Assembly (NCBI GenBank): GCA_024760905.1
Contig: CM045729.1
Location: 54,212,080-54,276,079, forward strand
DNA: 64,000 nucleotides
Direction of reading: 5' to 3'
DNA from: Plotosus lineatus
Lineage: Eukaryota; Chordata; Actinopteri; Siluriformes; Plotosidae
In this document: positions 22,035-33,749 of the stretch, piece by piece
How the letters are laid out: every line of letters begins with the position of its first letter
How positions within the stretch are numbered: position 1 is the first letter of the stretch
Position numbers and translations under genes: made by a program
The notes under the pieces: model-generated
What the model saw: only the letters and a program-made list of their open reading frames with translations
Told to the model about the DNA's origin: nothing
The model's database searches: none

Positions 22035-22592
22035 AAATCATAAAACCTATGGCTTTATCTGGCTAACAATCCAACCTTCATGTAACTTTTTTGTGTGTAA
22101 TATGGTATTTGTTACTTTTTTGTGATAAATGATTTGTAAGTAATGATGGCATGAAAAGCAGCACGGAAGGTTTTATATAGCATAGGATGCCTCATTATTC
22201 TTCTTATTAGTGCATACAAACACGAGCCTCATGGCTTGTGACATATGAGTGAAATTTGCAGTGGCATAAAATCGTCTTTCTTCAGATTCTTTTGCGCTAG
22301 CAGTGTTTCATAAACCTCAAGGGAAGAATAAACATTATTATCTGTCTGTGTGTGAGGTGCTCACACATTTATGAGAACCCGATGATTCAATGGGATCCAT
22401 GTGATAATTAGTGTGCAGATAGATTTCCCCATTGCTGATGAAGCCGAACAAATGTGAGTGAACATTTGTCATTTTAAAGAAAGTCACTTCAGCGCATTAA
22501 ATTAAATCTTATGTGAGAACTAAAGCAGTCCTAGTCAACAAGTTTTCTTTGTAATATATTTTTTTATTCACCAGCCTGTAAGGCTTAAGTAT

Positions 22593-22915
22593 TCATTCAT
22601 TCTCTGAACCGCTTAATCCTATTTAGGGTCACAGGGAAGTTGGCGTCCATCTCAGCCGACTCTGGGCAAGGACAGAGCAGACCCTGGACAGCTCACCAGG
22701 CCAGAAACACGCTGATGGCTGTACAGCCTACTCTTGACAAAAGTCAACAATGGTTCTTTTACATCCTTCCTAACATAGAAAGTGAGCGCTATAGCCAGCC
22801 TTTGATAACCGAGTTCGGTGCACTGGGGGATACAGCAGTGACAACCTGTTCACAGTAGGGCTTGAACCCCGACCTTGGGATCAGTAATCCAGTACCCTAC
22901 CACCGGCCCACGACT
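22593..22915 (-). repeat. SINE S2, minus orientation
   Basis: T1 tail (ACCGCTTAATCCTATTTAGG), body (AGTCAACAATGGTTCTTTTAC) and head (CTTGAACCCCGACC), moderately diverged. Confidence 0.8.
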
Positions 22916-22944
22916 GCTCGGTGTAAGTATTCTCATTAATTAAT

Positions 22945-23190
22945 TTGTGTGCTGAACCGCTTAATCCTAGGGTCAAGGGAAGGTAGGAGTCTAGTACAAA
23001 TGATGATAGGTTCAGTACACCCTCAGCAGCTCGTCATCTACCACAGGGCAGACACACCCAACCATTCACACTCATGTCCTGAGGTACAAAATGAGATACA
23101 TGAAAAACACTCTCACCTAATCTGGGACTCAAACCCAATACCTTCTTGTTGTGAGGCAGCAGTGCTAACCAGTATGCCACTGTGCCACCC
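22945..23190 (-). repeat. SINE S1, minus orientation, diverged
   Basis: T1 tail (ACCGCTTAATCCTAGGG), remnants of the body, and head (GACTCAAACCCAATACCTTC, CTAACCAGTATGCCACTG). Confidence 0.7.
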
Positions 23191-23390
23191 CATCACTTTT
23201 TCTTATCTTTTAAAGAAATTACAGAATTATTATGAAGAACTGTACATTTTGATGATTTTATATAATAGTGACAAATAAATCAAATAAAGAAAAAGCTTGT
23301 GAACAATTAAATTATCACACTACAGTGCTAAAGGGGCAGGAAGGTGATTTGTTTTTTTACCAAAAGATTTTTTTTTTTTCAAATTCTTTC

Positions 23391-23466
<76 letters not shown>
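23391..23466. repeat. (AAC)n(AAT)n microsatellite
   Basis: About 13 AAC units then about 12 AAT-type units directly upstream of a SINE head; it may have grown at an A-rich boundary. Confidence 0.95.
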
Positions 23467-23474
23467 GTAATAAG

Positions 23475-23755
23475 GGCAGTGGTGGCCTAGTGGTATAGGG
23501 CACTGGATCGCTGATCCAAAGGTTGGGGGTTTGAGTCCCACTCTCCACAAGGTTGTCACTGTCCCCCCAGTGCAGCTAACTGGGTTATCAAAGGCCGGCC
23601 ATGTCGCTCACTGTCTATGGTGAGAGGTATGTGAAAGAACCATTGCTGACTTTTGCCGTCAGCATGTTTCTGTCCTGCAATGGCCAGGCGAGCTGTCCAG
23701 GGTGTACTCTCCCCTCGCCCGGAATTGGTTAGGATGGGTGCAGAAAATGAACTGA
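23475..23755 (+). repeat. SINE S2
   Basis: Clear tRNA-like head (GGCAGTGGTGGCCTAGTGG, GGGTTTGAGTCCC), complete body and a shortened T1 tail. Confidence 0.88.
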
Positions 23756-23769
23756 TGAACAATTGCTTT

Positions 23770-25950
23770 GATAACAAATAATTGTATGGCCTACCTGGTG
23801 TGTCTGGGTACCAACTACCTGCACACAGTCTGCACATAGGCTGATTGTGCATCATTGGAGTGTTCCATGAGGCTTGGCACACACACTGCTGAAGCTACTG
23901 AGCTAGTCAACAGCTGCTGACAATGACTTGACAATGACAATGACTATATGCTTGCTGTTTACTGTATTGCGATTAAATTAGGTGTTTTCTTACATTTGAA
24001 TGTGTTATGAGATAGTGACGTGCTCTGTCCCCTCTTACTGACCAACAATTTTTAGATAAATGATGGAAGGTAACCTGAAAGGAAGATGGAAGGAATTTCT
24101 TTTTATGGATACTTTCAAAATCTAGTTTACTGTTCCTGGTTTCTGTAAAATTACTTTAATATGCTGCTCCATTATAAACTCAGACTCTTGTTGGCTGTGT
24201 ATTTGTCATGTATTGTCATAGATCATGCATAATCATAATTAGGCAGCAGGTGTGTTTTAGTCAATGCAAACATCTCTTCAGGATTCTGTATCTGAAACAT
24301 AAGTACGTAGAAAGAACTGGTACAAAATGAAGTTTGATTTAAACACAAAAAAACTCCAGTTGTTTATAGAACATTGTTTTGTTTTTTTTTTCACTGTTTT
24401 TGTAATGTGGTTTTTACATGGATAATTCCTTAATTAAGAAATCGAAAAATCTTGAGTCAGTTTCCATGACAACCTGCTTCCCCAGCCCCACTGTGTATTC
24501 ATAAAGGTTTAGCTCAGCCAGTAAACTTCAGATTTTTGTCATTAAAAAAGAAAAAAAAGTGCAAAGCACTTTTTACACACCGTAGTACAGAGTGAGTTTG
24601 TGCTTCATTAAAAAAAAAAATTCAACAGCTGATAATTATTCAGGTATCCTTATGGTTAATTCAGCGAATGAAGTGTTGTGCTATCGAGGCATCCGTGCTT
24701 CATAGGTGCATTCATTTGTCTATATCTGAGTAGGGACAGCCAGGGTGAAATAATGACCATATCTTCATTTCAGGCAATTTTGAGACTGTACACCATAAAG
24801 CAAACTGATTGGTAAATGTCTGCCAGTACTACTAGTATTTTCCCCTCAGAGTCGGTAATTTGATAACCAATTTTGCAGCATATGGTCTTGAATGTTAATG
24901 CCTGTGGACATCAGGGTCGGGTTTGGAACCACAGCTGTACCAAGAGAATCCTAAAGTCTAATTCAAGCAGTAGTGTACTGCCTCTGGGCAACTGTGTTAC
25001 TCATGTGGCAGCCAGTCTACTACAGCACAATATCGTGGTTTTCCCCTCTGCTTTACTGAATAATGTATAAGTACATCATATACTTAGACAAAATAGTCAG
25101 GTATGAATATATTAGTAATGAATAATGTATACAGGAATATTTGATGTGCACACATTAATGCACATCTGCATGCAGCTTATGTGCAGCATCAAGATGTATA
25201 GCTTGGTGCTTAAGTGATACAGCGTGGGAAACCAAATCAGCAAACTGTGATCATCCAGTTGATGAAATACTGTCAGCTGCGAAAACGTGAAATGCAAAAT
25301 TTGTGAATCACGCTAATAAGGCTGCAATCATTTCTCATTTGGTTAATGCTATTTTGCCTACGTTCTAAAGGACCTCTACTGTATCACTGTTCGAGATTAT
25401 CTTCTGATTCAACATTAATGATGTTGATGCATCATTTGGAATATCTTGTCCAAAACTGAGCAAACGTCAATCACATACATTTCACTGGCAATAATACAAA
25501 CCACCAGATAGCTAGGGCGACTTGTTTGAGATATTTTAAGAATGTGTTGTTACCAGGTTTTTTTCAGCTGTCTTCTCTTTTTTAGTGCATATTCAGTGAA
25601 TATGCATTGCTTTCCCAGCAAATATGTTGTGGTTGAAGAGCAGTGACAGCATCAGCAGAAATGCAGGAGGGTTATGGGGAAAGCATGGTGATTTAAAAGT
25701 TTGTGATGAATGCAGTATACTCTATACTCAGCACTGTCTGCGATATTAACATAAAACCTTACTGACATTTTTGACTTCCACAGTCACACTGCATTAAACT
25801 GAGCTAATTCACAGACATGAATTTTATTCCACATCCTGTGACTAGGTGTGGTAGCTATTTCTGAGGAAGTGTGTGTACTCTGTGGCCTTTTAGATTTCTT
25901 TGTACAGCTCAGTATAGCCAGTGATGACTGTGCAAAAGTACTAATTTTAT
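23770..25950. other. Intronic DNA, no repeat family recognised
   Basis: About 2.2 kb, the longest clean stretch of intron 2. No coding exon, SINE head or inverted termini seen. It may hold conserved non-coding elements, which cannot be judged from one sequence. Confidence 0.5.
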
Positions 25951-25951
25951 G

Positions 25952-25954
<3 letters not shown>

Positions 25955-25986
<32 letters not shown>
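25955..25986. repeat. Poly(T) run
   Basis: About 32 consecutive T. Confidence 0.95.
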
Positions 25987-25990
<4 letters not shown>

Positions 25991-26009
25991 ATGCATAGAG
26001 TAGAATTCG

Positions 26010-26420
26010 GGGTAGTACCGCAATAATTAGCCCACTCACCTCACAGCAAAAAGTCCTAGGTTTTTCTCAGGCGTTTCTGTGTGGGGTTTACATGATCCTC
26101 CTGTGCTTGCATGGGTTCCTTTTGAATAACTAGAATTTGGTAGCATGGTGGCTCAGTGGTTAGTACTGTTAGATGGTTTTGTGTTCAAACTTCGTGGGCC
26201 ACATGAAACAGGTGCCTTTTTGTGTGTGGAGTTTGCATGTTGTTCTTGTACTTGCTTGGGTTTCCTCTTGGTGCTCTTGTTTTCTGTCACAGTCCAGAAG
26301 TATACACATTCGGTATTTCATGAAGTATGACAATTAACTGTTGTTTATATATGTATTGGCGTTGCAATGGACCAAAGTCAGATGGGATTGGCTTCATATT
26401 TGGACGTTATCCAAAGGGAT
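26010..26420 (+). repeat. Two diverged SINE S1 copies in tandem
   Basis: First copy 26010-26128 (GCGTTTCTGTGTGGGG, TGTGCTTGCATGGGTTCC). A second starts at about 26138 (GGTAGCATGGTGGCTCAGTGG) and runs to about 26420 with a decayed tail. Confidence 0.65.
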
Positions 26421-26682
26421 AAGTTGTACTGTAAAGACAGATGGATAAAATATGTGCTTCAGTGGTTATTGGATGCATTAAGAAAACAATATTACTTTGT
26501 TTACTCTGTGAGTTTTAGCTACAACCTATGGCTATGTACATCATGAAGAAAGAATTATAAAGTTGTTAGCATTTATTCGTCAGCATTATTTAATTAGCTA
26601 TCTGATTGGTCTAGAATAGATGTAGTGCTTAATATTCTATTACAGCAAGGGACTGACAGTAGAATCAGCCAATCACAGATAT

Positions 26683-26808
<126 letters not shown>

Positions 26809-26852
26809 TAAAAATAAAAGGACAGGACAAAGACTTTCGATTGAAACTCCAT

Positions 26853-26911
26853 TTATCACTACAGATCTGTTTCGAGGGGTGGTGAAACCATCCTCTCTCT
26901 TCAGGTGATTA
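26853..26911 (-). ncRNA. Type I hammerhead ribozyme motif
   Basis: On the minus strand all conserved hammerhead parts occur in order. Stem I pairs 26905-26911 with 26853-26859 (6 of 7 pairs). The core CTGAAGA is at 26904-26898. Stem II pairs 26897-26887 with 26883-26874 (9 pairs and one mismatch, one bulged A, 3-nt loop). GAA is at 26873-26871. A very short stem III starts with the A15.1-U16.1 and C15.2-G16.2 pairs. The cleavage site is after A17 (base 26860). Stems II and III are closed and stem I is open, so it is type I. A short stem III is typical of hammerheads in Penelope-like elements and related retroelements. No RT or endonuclease is seen nearby. TA arrays flank the unit on both sides. 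Confidence 0.72.
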
Positions 26912-26917
26912 TAGAAG

Positions 26918-26921
<4 letters not shown>

Positions 26922-26987
<66 letters not shown>

Positions 26988-26990
26988 ATA
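26922..26990. repeat. (TA)n(TG)n microsatellite
   Basis: TA array with a short TG run, right next to the ribozyme motif. Confidence 0.95.
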
Positions 26991-26999
26991 TATGAACAC

Positions 27000-27621
27000 C
27001 CTTGTTGTAATAGTTTGTTTCTGTAAAAACAGCACATTCACTTTGGTAGTATGATAAAAAAAATTCATACAATCTAAAGCTGTTAATGTAATAAAAAGCA
27101 ATATTTTTGATGTTATGAAGATTCATTGATTTAGCATTTATTGAGCCTCTGTTGCGGGTGCTATTAAACATTTGTAGATAAAGATGTTGTTTTTCTGACA
27201 CACAACTCAAGGATTTTGCATTGCGCAGGTCACTATTATTTTATATCCAGGCTTTGGACAGCTAGCAGGAATTTGGGAATAAGAATCCCCCAGCCGTAGA
27301 AACCTTTACAGCTTGTCCGCAAAGGCTGTTTTGTATGTTGTCGTATAAAAGGCAATGAAAGGCTGAAGGCAGGATTTTCACATTGCCTTCATCTCGTCTT
27401 AATACCAGGATCAGAGCTATTTTGCTCACTTTCCTCTCTCATTTTATCCCTTGTTCTTTTATTTGTTTTATCTCTCTAAGTTCTTTCTCCTGATTCACTC
27501 ACAATGTAAAAGAAAAATAGAAATCCTCTCACCATTTTTGTGTAACATGTCTGTGAGTTTGCCTGCTGAGAGTGTTGTGGGTGGTGGAAAGCTATATATG
27601 GCTCACTGATGCTATAAGAGA

Positions 27622-27662
<41 letters not shown>

Positions 27663-28010
27663 CTTCATTGGGAGTTTTTTAATACTGATGTCTCGATAAT
27701 GTTTTTTTTCTGAGTATGAGTAAATGTTTTTTGGCATTTGCCCTTGTAGATACTGACACTGATATTAAAATGCGTACGTAACTCCCCGCATCACCATCTG
27801 CTTTGGATTCTCAGTATGGATGATGCTTGGGAGGAGCCAAATATCAGCAACAGACATTTTTGTTAACGATGCTCATGCTAAGGTTAATGTCAACTCATTA
27901 GCAACATTTAAACCAAGGACATGTTAGGAAACAGTAATGATCATTAAAAAACATCAGGCTAAGTGGAGTGGAATAAAAAAGAAGTACGGTACACTTAATA
28001 GCCTGTACAG
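27000..28010. other. No gene recognised; one (TG)n run
   Basis: Intronic DNA with a TG microsatellite at about 27624-27658; nothing else identifiable. Confidence 0.5.
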
Positions 28011-28013
28011 GTG

Positions 28014-28114
28014 TACGGTGATGTAGTGGTTAGTACTCTCACTTCACAGTAAGGTGGGCTCAGGTTCAAGCATTGTGCTCATTGAGGGGGTTTCTGTGTA
28101 GAGATTGTGTAGAG
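28014..28114 (+). repeat. SINE S1 head, split by a hAT MITE
   Basis: Head (GTGATGTAGTGGTTAGTACT) and start of body (GTTTCTGTGTAGAG), interrupted at 28114 by the palindromic MITE; the body resumes near 28398. Confidence 0.7.
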
Positions 28115-28389
28115 CAGGGGTGTCAAACTCGTGCCAGAAAGGGCCATGTGGCTGCAGGTTTTTGTTTCAACCAAGCAGCAGCACACCTGACTTTGCTCAT
28201 TTAATCAACTCATCTGAGTGTTCAGGCAGCTGATTGGTCAATCTGTGTGCTCTGTACAGAGACTGACCAATCAACTGCCTAAACACTCAGCTCAGTTGAT
28301 TAAATGAGCAAAGTCAGGTGTGCTGCTGCTTGGTTAAAACAAAAACCTGCAGCCACATGGCCCTTTCTGGCACGAGTTTGACACCCCTG
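28115..28389. mobile_element. Palindromic hAT MITE with exact 8-bp duplication
   Basis: Begins CAGGGGTGTCAAACTCGTGC and ends with its reverse complement. The two halves pair along almost their whole length, making a long hairpin. GTGTAGAG is duplicated exactly at 28107-28114 and 28390-28397. The CAGGGGTGTCAA terminus is typical of hAT MITEs in vertebrates. Confidence 0.92.
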
Positions 28390-28420
28390 GTGTAGAGAAT
28401 GTTTTCCCTGTGTCTGTGCA

Positions 28421-28580
28421 GGCAGCATTGTGGCGTAGCACGTCCGCTTCACAGCAATACTGGGATGGTTTCCAGTGAATGTGGCAGAGTGTACCACGCC
28501 TTCACAAAGTCTTGGCTGAAATAGGTGCCAGCCTTCCTCTAACCCTAGTATGATTAAGCGATTTGGCAAATGAATGAGTG
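28421..28580 (+). repeat. SINE S1 fragment
   Basis: Head (GGCAGCATTGTGGCGTAGC) joined to the late body and T1 tail (CTAGTATGATTAAGCG). Confidence 0.65.
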
Positions 28581-28739
28581 TATGGGTACTGAAAGCATGC
28601 ACATTCTAAATAGCCCCTAGATGTAAATGGATGTTTTTCCGAGAAAATAAGGTTTGGAATGGGAAGTGAGTGGGAGAAACAACCTACAATAAAAATGTAC
28701 AAATTATTTCATTATTAAAATTGTGAATTAGCACAAAGT

Positions 28740-28866
28740 AGAAAACATTGGTGGCCTGGCAAGCTGTCAAGGGTATACTCTGCTCTTGCCCAGAGTCGGC
28801 TGAGATTGGCACCAGCCTCCCTGTGACCTTTTTTGATATGAAGCGGTTTAGAAAATGAATGAATGC
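28740..28866 (+). repeat. SINE T1-tail fragment
   Basis: Only the shared tail module (GGTGGCCTGGCAAGCTG, GAAGCGGTTTAGAAAATG) remains. Confidence 0.65.
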
Positions 28867-29635
28867 ATCAGTAGGCTGGACCTGAATCAGGAGAGATAAG
28901 TTACAGTTTATGTAAAATATTGTTCACTGTTTTGAAACCTTTTTTTTTTCTTGCACAGTGACAGCAGACATCACACTCAAGGCTGATGGCTTACTTGTGG
29001 CGTGGCTTATGGCTTTTCAGAGGCTACCACAAGCTTGTGTTAGGTCCAAACAGGTAGCATATTTGTGATGGGCAAATCTGGGGAAACTTCATTAACTTTT
29101 CACTGGTGATGCACGCTCCATGTCAAAAGTATCATACTAGACAAACTGTTAAAATTTATATGAGAAGTCAGAACTCGCACAAGGCGATAATATATGTGTC
29201 TTCCTATCTAGGCCCCCTATAGACTCCGGGTCCTGGTGTGCTGCAGTGTCGGCACCAACAAGAATTACGCCAACGGTTACGTCCGAAATATTCTGCCCTT
29301 TTAATTAATTAATTTATTTATTTATTTTACAGCACACATTCTGTAAAATATTTCGAGGTTAAAATATTACCAGCATGACAAAATTATTAGAATTATGACA
29401 CATAGTGACGCATTTAAACAGATATTTTCTAAATAAATGTGGAGTGTTGCATTGGATAGATAAACCACAGCAGTATCTATATCTATGTCCAGTTATGACA
29501 AGATTTGCATATTATTACCATGCCAAAAAATAAAGTATTTTTGCCCTTTGCCCACCAAAACAAGCCTCAACATCATGTAGTACTGTACCTTGCAGATAGT
29601 TATAATTGCTTTTTTTTCCTAATTATTAATAGCGC
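28867..29635. other. No gene or named repeat recognised
   Basis: AT-rich intronic DNA. Confidence 0.5.
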
Positions 29636-29817
29636 TCATTCATTTTCGGTAACCACTTTATCCTAATTAGGGTTGTGGGGAGGCCGGCGCCCATCCCAGC
29701 CGACTGCAGATGAGGGCAGAGTACATCCTGGACAGGTTGTCAGGCCATCTCAGGGCAGAAACTCGCTGACGGCTATGCAGCTAATTTTGTCGAAAGTCAG
29801 CAATGGTTCTTTTACAG
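29636..29817 (-). repeat. SINE S2 part 1, split by a hAT element
   Basis: T1 tail and body in reverse orientation up to GTTCTTTTACAG; the remainder continues at 30732. Confidence 0.85.
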
Positions 29818-29887
29818 CAGGGGTCGGGAACCTTTTTGACTGCGAGAGCCAAAAAAAGACATTATAAAATCTAATCCTCTGAGAGCC

Positions 29888-29926
<39 letters not shown>

Positions 29927-29968
29927 GATTTAGATTTAAATTTTATATTTAAATTTAGTTGTATTCAG

Positions 29969-30050
<82 letters not shown>

Positions 30051-30059
30051 CATATATAT

Positions 30060-30119
<60 letters not shown>

Positions 30120-30723
30120 ATGTATATATATGTATATACTGAATACAACTAAATTTAAAAAGAAGACCAACAATTTGAGAGTATAATAAGACTGAATTTA
30201 TTTTAAATGGCATTGTCACAATGAAGTTATTTATTAATGCGACTTCTGGTGCTGCATGCGTCCCAAGTTTTGGCAATCAGCTGGTCTGCGGGTTGAAGTT
30301 TTTCCATATCTGTCCATTTGTGTTTGCTTGCCAGCTGTGCTTGGCTTTGTGCAAATGAGCCGATCAAAAACTAGAGAAATTTATCTCTTTACCCAAAAAT
30401 AACACGCGCAGTCTGTGGCTGTTGTTATAATCCAATAAAATTAGATTTTCAAGGTATTGGACCCGCCCACACACTGGCGTACAGAAAGGATTGGCTGTCC
30501 TCTGCGAGCCACAGTGACGTGGCATTGAAAATAGATGTAAAGATTTAAATGCACAAGATTTATTCATCTGTTTTTGTTTTATTTGATGGCTTTGTTTTTG
30601 TATTATTATTTAAACGACAGTGAAATTATGTATTCGTTATTCTGTTAAGAAAGGCCACCTGAGAGCCAGATAGTCATCAAAAGAGCCACATCTGGCTCGC
30701 GAGCCATAGGTTCCCAACCCCTG
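29818..30723. mobile_element. hAT element inside SINE S2, copy 1
   Basis: Termini CAGGGGTCGGGAACC and GGTTCCCAACCCCTG, with TTTTACAG duplicated exactly at 29810-29817 and 30724-30731. Subterminal repeats GAGAGCC / GGCTCGCGAGCC are present. The left third contains TA arrays within an inverted repeat. No transposase seen. Confidence 0.92.
29890..30126. repeat. (TA)n arrays within an inverted repeat
   Basis: TA arrays lie between AGTTGTATTCAGTATATAC (from about 29957) and its complement ending near 30150, so the block can form a long hairpin. Read-through ORFs are artefacts. Confidence 0.9.
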
Positions 30724-30731
30724 TTTTACAG

Positions 30732-30890
30732 CCTCACACCATAGACAGTGAGAGACATGGCTGGCGTTTGATAATCCTGTTACCTGCACTGGGGGGACGG
30801 TGACAACCTGCTGAGAGTGGGACTCGAACCCCCAACCTTAGGATCAGTGATCCAGCACCATAACCACCAAGGCAGCACTGCCCTCTATTA
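30732..30890 (-). repeat. SINE S2 part 2
   Basis: Body remainder and tRNA-like head (GGGACTCGAACCCCCAACC) of the SINE begun at 29636. Confidence 0.85.
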
Positions 30891-31271
30891 ATAGTGCTGT
30901 GGCTTGAAACTCGAAAGCATTTAGTTTTGTATCAAACAGTGACATACATACATTCCTGGGGTTCTTACTGTTTAGTTTAATAACTAAAACATATGTAGTG
31001 TTGATTTTTTCCACATTCTAAAGGACCGTGTTCGCGGGAAGCGATGAGTTACTGGTGAATCACTTCGCAGCATGAGCATATTACTTAATGAAGGGCTCAT
31101 GGCAGTGGATCATAGGAAAAAATATCAGAGGTGAAATATTTTACTTACCCCTACATTGCTAGGAAGAAATTGTGTGAATTGCAAGTGTGAATGTAAGGAG
31201 TGTGATTTTTTTTTTTTTTTGCTCTCTTAAATTTAGTTCTGGAAGCATGAAGAGGCGCAAGTGCGATCAAT

Positions 31272-31625
31272 GATATTGTAGTGGACAGCACGCCCGCCTC
31301 ACAGCCAGAAGGCCAGGATTCAATTCCCAGTCCGGGCGTTTCTGTGTGGAGTTTGCTTGTTCTCCCGATGCTTACGAGGGTTTCGTCCGGGTACTCCGGT
31401 TTCCTCTCAAGTTCAAGACATGCACAGCAAGCTAACTGGCTGTTTGAAATCACCTCTGGGTGTGCATGTGAATGATTGTGTGAGTATGGCCCTGCGATAA
31501 CCTGGCGAGCTGTCCAGGGTGTACTCTGCCCTCACGCGGAGGGAGTCGGCTGAGATGGGCACCAACCTGCCAGCATCCCTAATTAGGAGTAAACAGCTGA
31601 GAAAACAAATGGATGAATGGATGAA
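31272..31625 (+). repeat. SINE S1, near full length
   Basis: Head with CGCCCGCCTCACAGC, body CGTTTCTGTGTGGAGTTTGC, T1 tail TCCCTAATTAGGAGTAAAC, then (GGAT)n. Confidence 0.85.
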
Positions 31626-31901
31626 TGGATGACTCAGGGTAATCTCTCAAATCATGCTACGTGAAATTCAGCTCAGTTTAACCCATCCATTTCACATCAC
31701 TTGAGAAATTTTCAGATCTCATCACTCTGGCTTTCTTTGGCTTTACATGATAATTTTACAGTAATTCCTTCAGAGCCTTTGATTTTATTTATCTTTTGTT
31801 GTTAGCAAAATAAAATTTATTGTTTATCACATTACAAAGGAAAACATGTAAGGTGCGTGTAAGGCCTTGGACTGTAATATTCGATTCGATTGGTTTAGAT
31901 T

Positions 31902-32233
31902 AGATCGGCATGGTGGCGTAGTGGTTCGCACGTCCTGGGTCCTGGGTTCAATTCTCAGTCGGGCATTTCTGTGCGGAGTTTGCATGTTCTCCCCGTGTTT
32001 GCGTGGGCTTCCTCCGGGTACCCCGGTTGTCTCCCAGAGTCCAAAAATATGTACAGTAGATTAACTGGCTGTTCTAAATCGACCCTAGATTGTGGCTATG
32101 TAAGTGTTGGGCCCTGAGATGGCTTGTCGAGCTGTCCAGGGTGTACCCTGCCCTTGTACGGAGTTGGCTCAGCTGGGTGCCAGCCTCCCCACGACCCTAA
32201 TTAGGATTAAACGGCTCAGAAAATGAATGATCG
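31902..32233 (+). repeat. SINE S1, near full length
   Basis: Head GGCATGGTGGCGTAGTGG, body TTTCTGTGCGGAGTTTGC and intact T1 tail CCCTAATTAGGATTAAACGG. Confidence 0.87.
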
Positions 32234-32235
32234 AT

Positions 32236-32425
32236 TAGATTAGATTCAACTTTATTGTCATTACAAATGCATAACTACCGAGTAACAAAATACAGTTTAT
32301 CATCCAATCAGAAGTGCAGAGAGCAGCAAGTGCAATACATGCAGTATGTTAGAAGCAGTTATGTAGAGATAAGGAAAGCATAAAAGTTGGGAATAGTCAT
32401 GTAGAGATTATGTACAATATACACA
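32236..32425 (-). repeat. L2-like LINE 3'-UTR fragment
   Basis: Begins GATTAGATTCAACTTTATTG, a 3' end I recall from fish L2-like LINEs in reverse orientation, followed by AT-rich 3' UTR. Only about 190 bp remain. Confidence 0.55.
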
Positions 32426-33024
32426 GCTTCTGCCTTAGTTATGTTACAAAGCACTGACGATGGGCACTTGTTCGAGTGATGTCCCCATAGAGAAAGCCTT
32501 GTAAATAGCATGCACAGTTTTTAATCAGTTCATGGGGCATACACCATACATGAGTGCAATTTTGGCTCCCGAGTGACAGACATTTCGCTGGTTTGAGCCT
32601 TGGTTGGTGCATGCAGCCATCCATAGACAGGAGCTCATGAGCCCTTGAGAGCTAATTGGCTGAGCTCTGAGAGCTCATATGCTCTCTTCACTGTCAGTCA
32701 CAAGCAACATTAGCTAATCATGTGCATCTGTGGCTCATGCATACAAAAGGGTCTACAGTGCTTTCTGACACTTTGTAAAGGCAAGGTACACCCTGAATAG
32801 CTCACCAGATCATTGTACAGCCTGTCTGGAGTTGTTATGCTGAATTAATTCTAAGATAAAATTAAAATCTGACCAATCAGATTATTCAGCAGTACTATAG
32901 AGTCATACATATTTATATTTTGTTCTGATATTTCAGTATTTTATAATATTAAAAAAGCACACAAAGTTGGTTCATCTTAGCCTAGATATTCATGAAATGA
33001 GAGAAAGAGTGGAAAGAGATAGAG

Positions 33025-33056
<32 letters not shown>

Positions 33057-33345
33057 TGAATTCCAAAGTGCATGCATAAGTAGGTTGGGCATGTGTCTGA
33101 GCAGTACTCACATGAGTGTGAGTTTAATTAGGGTTTCAGGTAGGCACAGGCTTAACTGAAACAACTGCAGAGGGAGCGGCTTTAGGGACAAGCTTTTAGA
33201 AAGAAGAATATAATGAAGTTTTCAGGTTGAACTTTTAGTTTTCTTTCTCAGCTTTATATATATTTTTAGAGCTACCAATAGTCATTATGCAGAGCAGAAA
33301 AATATTGAATTGTTTTTATTAGAACATTGATCATATTTCACCCAG
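32426..33345. other. No gene; a short (GA)n run and a SINE scrap
   Basis: A SINE-tail scrap (AAGGTACACCCTGAATAGC) lies near 32780 and a GA microsatellite at about 33033-33055. Nothing else recognised. Confidence 0.5.
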
Positions 33346-33349
33346 ACCA

Positions 33350-33655
33350 TCATTCCATTTATTTATTTTCTGAACCACTTAATCCTAATTAGAGTGGCAG
33401 GAAGGCTGGTCATCATCTCAGTGGGCGAGGACAGAGTACACCCTGTACAACTCGCAGGGCAGAAACATGCTGACGGCTTTGCAGCTACTCTTGTCAAAAG
33501 TCAGCAATGGTTCTTTTACAGCCTCACACCATAGACAGTGATAACCCAGTTAGCCGCACTGGGGGACAGTGACAACCCGTTGAAAGTGGGGTTGAAAGCC
33601 TGACCTTGGAATTAGTAATCCAGCACTTTACCACAGGACCACCGCTGCCGCTGCG
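33350..33655 (-). repeat. SINE S2, minus orientation
   Basis: T1 tail (ACCACTTAATCCTAATTAG), body (AAGTCAGCAATGGTTCTTTT), head region decayed. Confidence 0.8.
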
Positions 33656-33749
33656 ATCATTCCAGTCATGGTAATTTTTCAATTAATTTTTTTTTTCTGC
33701 AGATTTTTTGCAAATTTTGAAATTTGCACTAAGATGTTTTGCAACTTTA

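Noticed and set aside
24260..24300. Second hammerhead-like core (CTGAAGA on the minus strand)
   Set aside because: No GAAA segment or stem II partner follows at a suitable distance.
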